Assembly: GCA_963682175.1 (NCBI GenBank)
Contig: OY821788.1
Span: forward strand, 14,030,001 to 14,094,000
Direction: 5' to 3'
DNA length: 64,000 nt
Origin: Triglochin maritima
Taxonomy: Eukaryota > Streptophyta > Magnoliopsida > Alismatales > Juncaginaceae
Shown: in pieces, positions 46,084 through 57,101 of the stretch
Layout of the letters: every line of letters starts with the position of its first letter
How positions within the stretch are numbered: the first letter of the stretch is position 1
Position numbers and translations under genes: made by a program
The notes under the pieces: generated by a model
Seen by the model: the letters and a program-made list of their open reading frames with translations, nothing else
What the model was told of the DNA's origin: nothing
Databases searched by the model: none

Positions 46084-47555
46084 TGTTGGCTTTTTGGCCT
46101 TAATCTATGTTTTGATTATTTAATCTTCCTAATCTTAATTACAATCAATGTAGAGTATCACACAATGCATAACATATATATTGTATTATGCTAACTTCTA
46201 CAGGTGATGAAGACTTAAGTAAGAAAGGATTCAAATCAAGACAAGTAATCAAAGCTCATTTGAAGACATGTAATTTGTATTTCTTTTGAGTCTTAGGAAC
46301 TTTGTGTAATTGAGCATACATGAGTAAATAACCAATCAAACATACAATAGGTTCCTTACAGAGGTCACACACAAAATCTCATAACATTTGGACTTCAATA
46401 GGTCACCCAAAACTTAGACCGAAAATCACTAAACCTAAACCTAAGCTTTCTGAGCTAAATTGGTCGACCGAAACAAGTTTTCTGTTCAACCGGTTTGGTC
46501 TGTTTTTCTGTTATAACCAATATTGATTTACTGGTCGGCCATTGCAAGCTTTCTGTTCGACCGTCCACACGTGTCAAGTGACTGTTAGACTTGTCTTATT
46601 CTACAACACTCGGATTTCCTAAACCCCATAATTCAAGTGTTCATTGGTCGACCGTATAACTAGTTTTGGTTGACCAAACATTAGTGTTTTCTCAAACCCC
46701 TAACTTACTGTTAGTTTTCGGTCAAACGTTTCCAAGAAACAGGTAGACCGAACCTAGACTTTTTCTTGAACCCAGAAGTGCCTGCATATTTCCGGTCAAA
46801 CCAAACATTCGCTTAGTTTGACCAATCCATCTTTTACTCGACCGATTCCCAATTTAGTTCGACCATTCACTTCAGTGAACTTAAGTTATAGCCAGATTTG
46901 ATCGACCGGTATGCCCGATTCGGTCAACAGAATTTTGTTCTAAACTGTGACCTGCACTTCACTATTTTGTGTTTCTTACATAACCACCTACCTCTTCAGT
47001 CACAATGGCTATAACCTTCCTAACCTTCCTAGAGCATAAAAAAGATGTTCCAAACCTTGTTTAGGACATTCTCTCCCACTACTATTTTCCTCCTACTTTA
47101 GAGAGATCATTCCAAACACTCTAAACCTTCAAATCCACACTTGTCTTAATTCCTTACCTACTCAAAAGTGCTCAAAGTTAGAGTGTCCATACTCTTGGTT
47201 ACTACTTGTTGTTAAGAATTTGTAAAGGTTTCGGTGAAAGCCCAAAGCATCCATCTCAGATTGTGAGAGGATGAGCCAAGCTCGACGAGGGTTGTTCGCG
47301 AGCTTGAATATTGTAAAGGCATTGTCTCCCGGCCCAGGATGGGGAGCAGATAGTGAAGTCGTGAGAGGAACTTGCAACAGAGGACGTAGGTGGGTGTCCG
47401 AACCTCTGTAAAATCCCCGAGTCCATTTGTGCTTTGCAATTTTCTCGTCTTTACTTGCTTTTGTCTAATTATTTCCGTTGTATCTTTGATTAAGAAAGTA
47501 GAGGTTCATTAACCCTAAAAGTGATTAGATAAATCCGTACATACACGATCCTACA
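46084..47555 (+). mobile_element. Solo LTR-E
   Basis: 1472 bp, TGTTGGCTTTTTGGCC to CGATCCTACA, flanked by TAAAC and CAAAC (4 of 5 match). It is inserted in an Athila leader whose sequence resumes directly on both sides. It contains many degenerate GGTCGACCG motifs (46460-46910). No coding region. Confidence 0.88.
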
Positions 47556-48282
47556 CAAACAACCTAAGGTCATTATAGGTCCTTACAGCTAGACGATACC
47601 TAACTGCGAGGTCACGCTGCCTCAACATGCCTCACCTCCCTACGACAAAGCCCACAAAGCCCAACAAGTGAGCAAAGATCCAGACTCTCGTACTATCGAC
47701 ATAGTGGGTGATGCCGATCAGGCCATGATGGTCGTGACCGGATCACTCTCCTAATGCGCCCGAGATCCTTAGGGGCCAATGTCTACCTGATTTTAAAATT
47801 AGGCCTTTGAGAGGTGTTTTGTGAGGCTGAAGGAAGGGGTGATGAAATCTCCCACCTTATGTTTAAGACTATAGGTGGTGACCCTTAAAGATGTTTTGAT
47901 TCCTTAATCTATCAAGCAACTCACCAATCAAATACTCATTTCACTATTGTTCCAATGCAATTCCTACTAACTAATACATGGTCATACGAACAAATGCATG
48001 AATGAGAGTAGGAAATGCGTACCTCACGCCAGCACTCAACAACTAAAAGTAAAGCCAAATAAAAAACAAACTACGTGCCTAAGTCAAGTATATGATGCAT
48101 GACCTAAACAAACAAGAATGCCTAATCTTTTGCTTTGGGTTTTAGTGGCCAAGTTGTTTAAAAGGGGATTGATTATTGCTATGGTAGCAAACTACACATC
48201 AAAACATGACAAGTTGAGCCCCAGAACATTATATTGAGTATAGCAACCGACCAAAGAAAAAGGAGGGAAACAGATCTTACCA

Positions 48283-48321
48283 GACCGCGAGTTGGTGGTC
48301 TTGGGCCGTTGATTGGCCGTC
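48283..48321 (-). promoter_or_regulatory. Leader palindrome block, decayed
   Basis: GACCGCGAGTTGGTGGTC, TTG, GGCCGTTGATTGGCCGTC on the plus strand: same 39-bp length and 135-nt distance from the primer site as the block at 13606. Confidence 0.6.
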
Positions 48322-48456
48322 CGTTTAGCTTTGTTTTCCTACAAAGTTCTCCTAGTGACTTCCCTCGATCTTCAGAGCCTCCTGAAACAAAGAAAAACTA
48401 CACACAAAAGATTTAATCCACTTGAATCATCCAAACCATAGTCTGGACTGAGAACC

Positions 48457-48474
48457 TCCCCGGCAACGACGCCA
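48457..48474 (-). other. Primer-binding site, tRNA-Asp type
   Basis: The minus strand reads TGGCGTCGTTGCCGGGGA, one change from the Athila-D site, six bases from the LTR. Confidence 0.85.
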
Positions 48475-48480
48475 AAAACT

Positions 48481-50047
48481 TGTTAAAACGTTTTAATAAT
48501 TAATCGCAAGTGCACGGCCGCGATGAAGCGGTGGCAAGTACAGAATGATCCACAGGGAGGTGAGTAGCCTTTGATTGGTCCTAAATCAAGTGGCAAAAAA
48601 AGCAGAAAGAGATTTGATTATGCAAAGCTAAACTACACTAAACTAGTAAGTAACAAATGCAAATGAAAGCAACTAACGATTGATTAAAATTAAACTAAAA
48701 GGCTAACAAATAGATTGACATTCAGAAAGAAAAACCCCTAAGGGGTGGAGTGTGTGCACATATGAAATCAAAAAAGTGATGAATGACGCATGTATTTGTG
48801 TGTGTCGCGTGTGTGTTTTCATGCATAGGAAGTGTCTAAAGATGTGGCAAAACCTATCAATCCATTGAAACAATGTATCGGCAATCATTACTTGATTGTC
48901 ATAAGATTTGGCTCATCATGAGAAGTGTCGAGATATGGCAAGACTCACCAAAAACCATAAACTCATGTGGAAAACAAAGCTAAGCATGGGAGGTGTCTAA
49001 ATCTTTTGGCAAAACCCATTAAAAAAAAGTTTCTTCAATCAATCAAGCAAGCAACCACAAATACAAAAACTTAACTAACATGTAACATATTCAACAGGAA
49101 ACTTCAATCAATAAAGATGAGGAAACTAAGCATGGGAAATGTCTAAATCTTATGGCAAAACCCATCAAAATTCCCCAATATGTAGATGATTAAAATACCC
49201 CCAATAAACATGCAAGTTTGCACAATCCAAAATTTATCAAACATTCCAACATCACAACATATGTGTACATCATCTCCACCCCCAAATATGATGGAACTAC
49301 TCACTAATTATTAACCTAATTATTACGTTAAGAGAGGAAAACATATTAACTAAGTCTACAGATTAATGAATCCAAATTAGGCTAAGCATGCAAGAAGATT
49401 AAAGAGACAACATTAAACTAACAAAAAATTCTTTTATTAAGTGACTCACATTACAAGCAGCATCTTCCTACTTGAGTTTTTGCTTCAAGGCTTGAGTTTA
49501 AGTAGAGAGATTGGCCACAAAGCATGTAGTAGATTACAAGGGAGGAGGAAGAGTTCTATTTATAGGCATGAAAAAAGGAAACTGGGGACAATCCCTCGAT
49601 GTGGGACTAATGAAACATTCCCAGAATAGACATAAACACATAACCCATATCCGGACGAAACCAGGTCTTGGACCGCCAATTGGCGGTCACGTTTTCCCAG
49701 ATCCGACCCATTTTTGGGTATCTTCTTTAATTCTTCAATTGGGGTGCACTCGGATTGGTTATTGGAGATTAGGCCCGGATCTAATTGCCAAAATACTCCT
49801 CATGATGGTGTGGAGTTTCTCTATTTGCTTATTGGTCCTTTTGGTTTACATCATGGTCCTTCCCTCTTGCATATCAGTCCATAAGTCTCACAATTCAGTA
49901 TTTTTTCTTGCTTTCAGGTCCTTTTTGTGTCTCTTCTTCTCACTTATTTTATTCCTGAAACTTAAACATAAACTCATTACGTAGCATTGCTTAGGTTAAA
50001 AATAGAGGATATAAGACAAAAATATATGCATGATATAATGTCAATCA
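48481..50047 (-). repeat. Athila 5' LTR (B-like subtype), reverse
   Basis: 1567 bp, minus-strand TGATTGACATTATATC to GTTTTAACA. A perfect palindrome unit GACCGCCAATTGGCGGTC lies at 49671-49688 beside a decayed partner; reverse TATA near 49558. It belongs to the element whose primer site, leader and gag lie to the left. Its 3' LTR at 40853 is of LTR-C type, so the element is mosaic or the two ends come from different copies. Confidence 0.82.
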
Positions 50048-50525
50048 CTGATGTTGTACTTGTTTGCATCCGTATTGTTTCCATCAACCTTGTATGCTAT
50101 CAGCACCTCATTTTGTACCTATGTGGAGGATTTACCCAAGCTTTCGAACTTCTCATGGGGGCTAGTTATGCATGAATATATAGTAGAACACTTGAAGGGA
50201 GTTATCCGGAATCCCAAGAAACATTTAACCTACGTTCTGGATGCACCTTTGGTCTTGTAGTAAGTTGTTTTTTAAGTTATGAGAATACGAACGTAACTTC
50301 ATAGTTAGTTTTTTTTATGTTTATAGTTGTAATGTCCCCGAGGAAGAATTTGGTCCTTCTGCCAAAGAGAGTGGGATCTGTAAGGGCCTAGAAAGGTCTC
50401 ACGTTGGTGATGGTTGTAACAATATTTACATTCTAGAGGAAGAGCCTACGACTTGTGGCCTAAATAGTTATCCTAGTCCAACAACCGAAACTACATCAGA
50501 ATATGCGGAACCAAATTGTCCTTAA
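50048..50525 (+). pseudogene. Host-like gene fragment with one intron (DUF1985-like?)
   Basis: An open frame from 50051 (YLFASVLFPS, YVEDLPKLSNFSWGLVMHEYIVEHLKGVIRNPKKHLTYVLDAP) stops at a TAG that overlaps a consensus donor, GTAAGT at 50260. A 67-bp T-rich intron ends TTATAG at 50326. Splicing restores the frame, which continues NVPEEEFGPSAKESG to a stop at 50525. The NFSWG..LKG..LTYVLD pattern resembles the DUF1985 domain found with plant Ulp1-type peptidases, often carried by Mutator-like elements; I cannot confirm this. The 5' part is cut by the LTR at 50047. No start codon or promoter is assignable. Confidence 0.45.
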
Positions 50526-50795
50526 CAGGCATCCATGTATCAGTTCCCTTTGGGTCCCGAGAAGGTCGGTAATGATAGTTGACAGTGGCAATTCATATAA
50601 AAATTGATAACACTTAATTAACCAACTGGGTCGGGTCTACATTAATTAACAACATATAGAGTAGTTATTTACAAAAAGAAAAAACAATTGCCATAATTTA
50701 AAGGTAAATAAATTGTTATCTAAGGAAGATGGGTGCACAATATAATCCCCCATTCACTTCGATACGATAAAATTATCTACATCAGACTCGACTAC
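50526..50795. other. Spacer
   Basis: AT-rich sequence between the gene fragment and an Athila-C LTR. Nothing recognised; it could be 3' UTR or intron of the fragment. Confidence 0.3.
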
Positions 50796-51205
50796 TGATT
50801 AGTAGCATATCATACATCACATTCATTCTATATATCATTTATTTTACTCCAATTTGTGTTACTCGAGTGTTTGTTTGTGTAGTTTCAGGTGTTAAGTAAT
50901 AAGTAAGAGAAAGGAAGAGAAAACGAATCAAATACAAGAAGAAATTACTCATATGAAGCAAAGTGGGCATGTTTTCCATGCATGAGAACCCATCTACATA
51001 TCAGGAAGGACCGAGATGAAATCCGGTGGGACCTGGACGAGCGAAAAACATTTTGACAGCATTAATCCCTCAATACCATGATCTTGAAGAGTATTTGCAA
51101 AATTAGGACCAAACATGCCCGAACCAGCGGACCACCAATGCACCCCACATGCAAAATACATCACTAAAGCTTCTGGGAGAAATCGAGACGGATTAGAGAC
51201 AAAAT

Positions 51206-51243
51206 ATCGCCCACTTGCGGATCCAAATCCGCCACTGGCAGAT
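51206..51243 (+). promoter_or_regulatory. Athila-C U3 palindrome pair
   Basis: ATCGCCCACTTGCGGAT and ATCCGCCACTGGCAGAT separated by CCAA, about 118 bp upstream of the TATA box. Confidence 0.65.
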
Positions 51244-51867
51244 CATTTTGGTGTAAATCCCCAAAAAGTTTCCTATGGCTCAAACGTGTTTATTGGGGTG
51301 CACCAGACCAAAGATGCAGCCGTCGAATTGCTTCCAGATTCATTTACACCACTCTTTCTTCTATAAATAGCCATGTTTGTCCTACCTTTCTTTCTCTTCT
51401 CCACCTCCACCAATAGAATAGCTTAGATTTTACCCATTTCGGCTACAAGAATTAGGAGGTGGATGGAGCTTGTAAACTAGTGCTTTCTTTAATCTAATAT
51501 GGTAGAACATTTTTCCTCTTGTCATTAGCTTTCTTTCTATCCAATTAGTTTTTGATTTTGTTTGTTAGTTTTGTAGTTAGAGTTTTATGTCATGTTTAGT
51601 CTTAATCTCTTCATTTCCATATTTGGGTGAAGGTGATGTATATTATGTGATGTGTTGGTGATGGGTTCTTCTTATCTTGTGCCATTTCATGTGCTTAATG
51701 TATATTTATACTTGTAACTTGCTAAAACTTGTATTATATTGGATAATAGCCATACTAGGTAGTTGTCCATGGTAGATCTAGAGTTTATCTTGTTGCTCAT
51801 AATTATTTATCTTGTTATGGAAAATGGCTTGTTATGTATGGATGTTTGATTAATGGAGAATGTTGGT

Positions 51868-54496
51868 TGATCGTTTTAATAACCGCAAGTGCACAGCGTT
51901 GGTGAAGATGCGGCAAGTACGAGACAGTCCACAAGGATCGTGATCGTGATTTATCCTAATCTACACTACACTACACTACAATTAACTAAATGCAACCTAG
52001 CTAACACTTAGAAGATGAGGATTGTTGGCTTTTTGGCATTAATCTATGTTTTGATGATTTAATCAACCTAATCTTAATCACAACAAATGTAGTCTAGCAC
52101 ACATATTGCATAGCATATACATTGCTTTGTGCTAACTTCTAAGGGTGATCAAGACTCAAGGAAGAAAGGAAATCAAGTTAAGACATGTAATAAAGCTCAT
52201 TTGAAGACATGTAATCTTAAATTATTTTGAGTCTTAGGAACCAAGTGTACTTGAGCATACAAGAGTTAAAAACTACTTAAACACACACTAGGATTCTTAT
52301 AGAAGTCACACACAAAATCTCAGATCATTTGGACTTAAATAGATCACCCAAACCTAGATCGGAATTCACTAAACCTAAACATGAAATTCCTTTGTCATTC
52401 AGTCGACCGAAATGCCTCCGGTCGACCGTTTGATCCTTTATCAAATAGTGGATTTTACAGCCCGACCGGTCGACCGTCTACATGTGTCATTTGACCGTTA
52501 GACTTGTCGTTTTATACCAACAGTCGTATTTGTATAAACTTAACCAACCCACAAAATACTTTGTCCTTCGGTCGACAGTTACTTTGACCACGGTCGATCG
52601 TTCCAAGACGTTTCTTGAAAACCAATTTTTCTGCCTTTTCTCGGTCGACCGTCCAAATCCGTTTGTTCGACCGAACATAAAACCCCAGATTCAATGCCAA
52701 ATTGCGGTCGACCGTTCCACCATTTGGTCGACCATTAACTTAAGTGATATTTAATTATAGCCTGTTTTCGATAGACCGTCCCCTTTTCAGTCGACATTTC
52801 CTTCATTTGAATCGTCTATCGGTCAACCGAACTTGCACTGAAAAGTGTGCTGCTGTTTTCTGCTTTGTGTTTCTTGCACAACCCTTCACCACAGTTAATC
52901 CCAATGGCTATAACACTTTAGGAGCTTATAAATAGATGTTCCCAACCTTGTTTAGAATACCTCTCCCACTACTATTTGTCTCAAACTTTAGAGAGAAAGC
53001 TCCACACACTCACAAGCTCAAACCTTCCACAATTTAGTCTTAAATCCTATTCTACTCAAGTGTGCTCAAGTTTAGAGAGTGTTGTTCCACTCATTCATTG
53101 TCAAAGAAGCAAGGGTCTTGGTGAAAGCCCAATATAAGAGTATAGACTTCGGTGGGAGCCCGAAGTGATCCTCTCGGATTGTGAGAGGAGGAGCCAAGCT
53201 CGGCGAGGGTTGTTCGTGAAATTGAAGATTGTAAATGCGTTCTCTCCCAGCCCGTAATGGGGAGTGGATAGTGAAGTCATGAGAGCTCGAAGTATCCAGC
53301 GGAGCTTGCAAGAAAGGACGTAGGCGGGTGGCCGAACCTCTGTAAAATCCCTGAGTCCATTTGTCGTTTGCATATTTCCTCCTTTACTTGCTTGCTTGTT
53401 TTAATTTCTGCTGCACATCTTTGATTGAGCAAGTAGAGTTTAATTAGCTTAAAAATTGATTAGATAATACGACCATTCATGATCCCACAAGGACTATAGA
53501 TTAGCCATAGATTAAGATGATGTGTGTAGTTGAAATGAAGCATAAGCAGTGTCGTTAGTGTCAGGAAAGCATGGAAGGTGTCTAAAGATTATGGCAAACA
53601 TCCACCAAACATTAACATCTAATTTCAAGTTAGTGATGGAGCATGGAAGGTCTCTAAAGATTATAGCAAACATCCATCAGACATTCACACAACCTATTAT
53701 TAAGGTCAAACATGTATTCTAAACATCATTTAAGGCAATGCACTTAGATATGAGCACGAGGCGTGAAATCATTTAAGAAACGACATTTCGTCAAACACCT
53801 AATGAGCATGTACCTTAAAGAAGTAAATGTATACATCAGAGTCTCAACCACCATATTCAATGTAAAAACAACACACAACCACCATTAACCTATCCTACCA
53901 TCATCCCCACCTCCTAAGAGGTGGTTTAGCCACGCATTAGCATCAGAACTAGTAGAGAAAGAAGTGAGTGAAGATACTTACCAAAAAAGGTTGCAACAAC
54001 ACAAAACAGAAATTCCTAACATATTCTAAGCTACTCTAATGGTGAAAAAAAAGGAAAAAATAGAAGAGAATGGAAAGGGAAGAGAGATTACCCTCTCCTT
54101 ATATAGGATTAAGGTACTAGATTTTCTTGATGAACTCAATCAAACGGTCAAGATGATTTATCATGTTTTTCATCACTATTTTGTGAATTTGTCCTGACGT
54201 GGGGTATATATTGGAAATCTGGGTGTAGATTTTGATTCCTCTCGTTGAGCTGGTCGATTTGAGTACCAATTCGACGTAATTTGAACATCCCTAGACTCGG
54301 GGAGAGACCTTTTAGGTCCATGCATCATTTCCAGCGGGATTGGAGTCCAAATTGGTTTCTATTTGGTACATAATCCTTTATTCTAGCACAGTTATCTTTT
54401 TTCCTGAAATGCATGTAAACATACTCAAGTGGCACTAGTAGAGGGTCATATTAAACAAATATATCATCGATATTACACATGATATGCTACTAAACA
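51868..54496 (-). mobile_element. Solo LTR-C, reverse, nested in an LTR-C
   Basis: Minus-strand TGTTTAGTAGCATATCATG (54496) to AAACGATCA (51868). Without the LTR-E inside it is about 1.16 kb, shorter than other copies. The flanks TTGGT and AATGC do not match, so either the ends are misplaced by a few bases or it did not arise by simple insertion. Host LTR-C sequence resumes on both sides. Confidence 0.7.
52023..53489 (+). mobile_element. Solo LTR-E nested in LTR-C
   Basis: 1467 bp from TGTTGGCTTTTTGGC to ATGATCCCACA, flanked by AGGAT and AGGAC (4 of 5). TATAAATA at 52927-52934; numerous GGTCGACCG motifs at 52400-52830, better preserved than in the other two copies. The short ORFs rich in VDR/TDR peptides are readings of this motif. 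Confidence 0.88.
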
Positions 54497-54954
54497 AATG
54501 CATGAATGGATTAAGTTGTATGAAAGGGTTAATTGATGCTCTAATGGGCACACTATGTACTTAGTGCCTTATTAAGAACCCATAGTTCATCTTAACTTCA
54601 TGTCTAACTAAATTAGTTATGTATTTCATGTAAATGTAGTTGATATTAAGTAGATTTCACAGTAGCTTCTAGTTGATATCACCTATTTTACACACTTGTG
54701 CTTAATGAAATTAAGACCCACTCTCACATACACACATACCTACACACCTCGACTCCATGAGGGTGTAGTTTGATTGCTGATTCATTCATAGTGTAGTATA
54801 GTTAGTTTAGCATAATTCCTTCCTTTTCATCTTATTCCCCACACGAGTATGGTAGTCACAACAACACTCACAACTCCGTGTGGACCGACCCGTACTTGTC
54901 GCGTCTTAATCGACCCCATGCACTTGTGGTTATTAAAACGATCAATCAAGTTTT

Positions 54955-54972
54955 TGGTACTGTTTCCTGGGG
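54955..54972 (+). other. Primer-binding site, strongly decayed
   Basis: TGGTACTGTTTCCTGGGG aligns with the tRNA-Asp site at the standard six-base offset but has several changes. Confidence 0.6.
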
Positions 54973-56089
54973 GTTGGTTGTAGTCATTGTTGTTTCCATC
55001 ATTTCAATGGGTTTTTCTTACATTTTCTTTTTAGTTTTGTTACTGGATAGAGAACAAGTGGATAGGGACCTACACTATAGCAAAGGAGCATGCAGGCTGT
55101 GTTTGGGGACCAGAATCCCCAAACCATCCGCCAATGGTAGATTGGGTGAGGAGTTTGAATTTTCTATTTCTATGGTAGCTCCTTCTTGCTATGCTTAGTT
55201 GATATTTACTACTGTGCACTTCATATATGATTTGTGTTGTTACCAGAAATTAATCTAACATGCATATTCCCCCTTTAAGACAACTTGGACATTAAAACTC
55301 AAAGCAAAAGAGTAGATGAATGTCATCTTGGTCATGCACCATACATAGGCCTTGCACGTACATTGTCTTTCCTTTGTTTTACTTTTGTTGTTGTCAATTG
55401 CTGGCATCAGATACGGCACCTTCTTTACTCATTCATGCATTAGTTTGCATGCATTAGTTAGTAAGGCTACATTGGAAAAAGAGTAAGGTGAGTGTTTGTT
55501 TGGAGAGTTGACTACTAGATTAAGACTAAAAACACTACTAATGAGGGGTTGTCCCACACAAGATAAGGTGGGGCATTTCATCACATCGTCCTTCCCCACA
55601 AAAATCACACTAATCAAAAAGCCTTAATATAAAATCAAGTAGACATTGACTCCTAGGATTCGAGTGCACATAGGAGACAATCTCATTCCCGATGACATGG
55701 CCTGAACGTCGTCGTTTGCTTAGTTGCATTGAAACTTTTGGGACCTTCGTGTTTTTACTTTCTCATTCGACTTTGTGTCCTTCGGCCAAGGGAGGTGAGG
55801 TATTTGGGAGTGTGGGGAGTCACGGTTAGGCATCGTCTAGCTTAAGGACCCATAGCCAGCCTAAGCTTGTTTGAGGCATGTTTGCTAGATTAGGCTTCTA
55901 CCCTCACCTTTACCCACGCTGGCTCTTAAGGCTTCTTCTCTTCTTACCCGAGTCTTCTTCTCATCTACTTCTATCATTTAGTCTCCTCCTCTTTACACAT
56001 TCTCTTAGTGTTTAGGGTTAAGTTGAGCACTTTTATGCGAGCTTGATCTCGTGGTGGTGAGAGTTATCAATTTGAGAGTGTGATTGTCG
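54973..56089 (+). other. Athila-C leader
   Basis: Homologous to 37328-38296 and 8560-9200. It contains one palindrome unit, ATCCGCCAATGGTAGAT (55126-55142, 154 nt after the primer site), the CAATTGCTGGCATCAGATACG segment near 55396, and the ATGACATGGCCTGAACG box near 55690. No reliable ORF. Confidence 0.65.
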
Positions 56090-57101
56090 AGATTGATGGT
56101 TACATGGGTGATCATTCATTTCATTGTTGGGACTAGGATCACTCTCCCTAGTATACCCAACCCATGTATCCTAGGATGCCTCAGACTAACACCCACCATG
56201 GTTGGGACAATGTTAATTGTGTGGCTAAGTAGTCTTAAAATTGGGGTAATATGATAGAGACACCGACTGCTAGACCATCATCTAGTTGTATCGAATCATA
56301 CGTTGGTGAACAAACTGAGTCATTACAAGAAACTTTGGCCTCTTTCATGTGTGCGGTAGATGACCACTGCAGATTAAGTTGTCAGGTATTCGAGGAGTGT
56401 TCATATATTCCTCCCGAACCCGAATATGTTGACACTTTTTCCCAAAGTACTCATTATGACCCGTACACATTCACATCTTACCCAGGGAGGGCATATTAAT
56501 GGAGAAAGTTTACAAATCCTGAGTATCATACTTGATGCCCACCCCAGTATCCTCCGCCTGAATACCCAGAATTCTACCAACACCCAACTACCAATCATTG
56601 GAGTCATTCTCAGCCCATAAACACCCAACCCAAAATTTCCAAAATTCTGACTTGAGCTTCACAATTGACTGCAGACTTTAGTACTTAGAAAAAACCCTCC
56701 AAACATTCATGGAAACCACTTAAAATTCCTTGTAAACTTTGGAAATGCAAGTAAGTCAGATAACACAACAATTAAGTCGATGTGAGGAGGGTGGCTTTTC
56801 ATGTCAACATGAGTATTCAACTTTTGATATCAAACCACCACCACATCCACAAATTCAAATCACAATCTTTCAAACTCAAACTCCTAGTCAATCTAAGGGC
56901 TTGGGGTTTCAATTCACGATCACTTGGTGGAGGATTCGATCCAAATTAAAAATAACATGGACCAACTTGATTTTAAGTTGGCACAGGATTGTACCTTATC
57001 TTATTGTCATGTTGCCCTTGAGGCACATGATCGTAATGTCATGTCCCTCAAGGACCCACCTTTGGTGGAGCAGCAACTCCCTGATTCTCCAATCTTCATA
57101 T
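56090..57101 (+). pseudogene. Athila-B-type gag-like ORF, decayed and truncated
   Basis: Follows the Athila-B ORFs: ATGGGTGATCATTCATTTC (M-G-D-H-x-x-H), APTARP-like TPTARPSSSCIESY, VGEQTESLQETLASFM, EPEYVDTFSQS, then QITQQLSRCEEGGFSCQHE and LGFQFT. Many stops and frameshifts. The zinc knuckle is partly deleted. Cut at 57101 by the Copia-A insertion. Such an ORF behind an LTR-C shows the gag-like module is not confined to LTR-B elements. Confidence 0.7.

Larger units (their letters stand above)
45911..48456 (-). other. Athila leader, reverse, split by solo LTR-E
   Basis: Two parts, 45911-46083 and 47556-48456, collinear with 12674-13779. Shared text includes CTAGACGATACCTAACTGCGAGG near 47590 and the reverse of TGGCCTGATCGGCATCACCC near 47710. 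The palindrome block is at 48283-48321. Confidence 0.7.
50796..54948 (+). repeat. Athila-C 5' LTR, interrupted by an opposite LTR-C
   Basis: Starts TGATTAGTAGCATATCATAC and ends AACGATCAATCA, with the parts 50796-51867 and 54497-54948 (about 1.52 kb together). The palindrome pair is at 51206-51243 and CTATAAATAG near 51362. Sequence to the right of the inserted LTR continues naturally (TTGCACTTGTGG-like end). A primer site follows, so it is the 5' LTR of a forward element. Confidence 0.78.
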
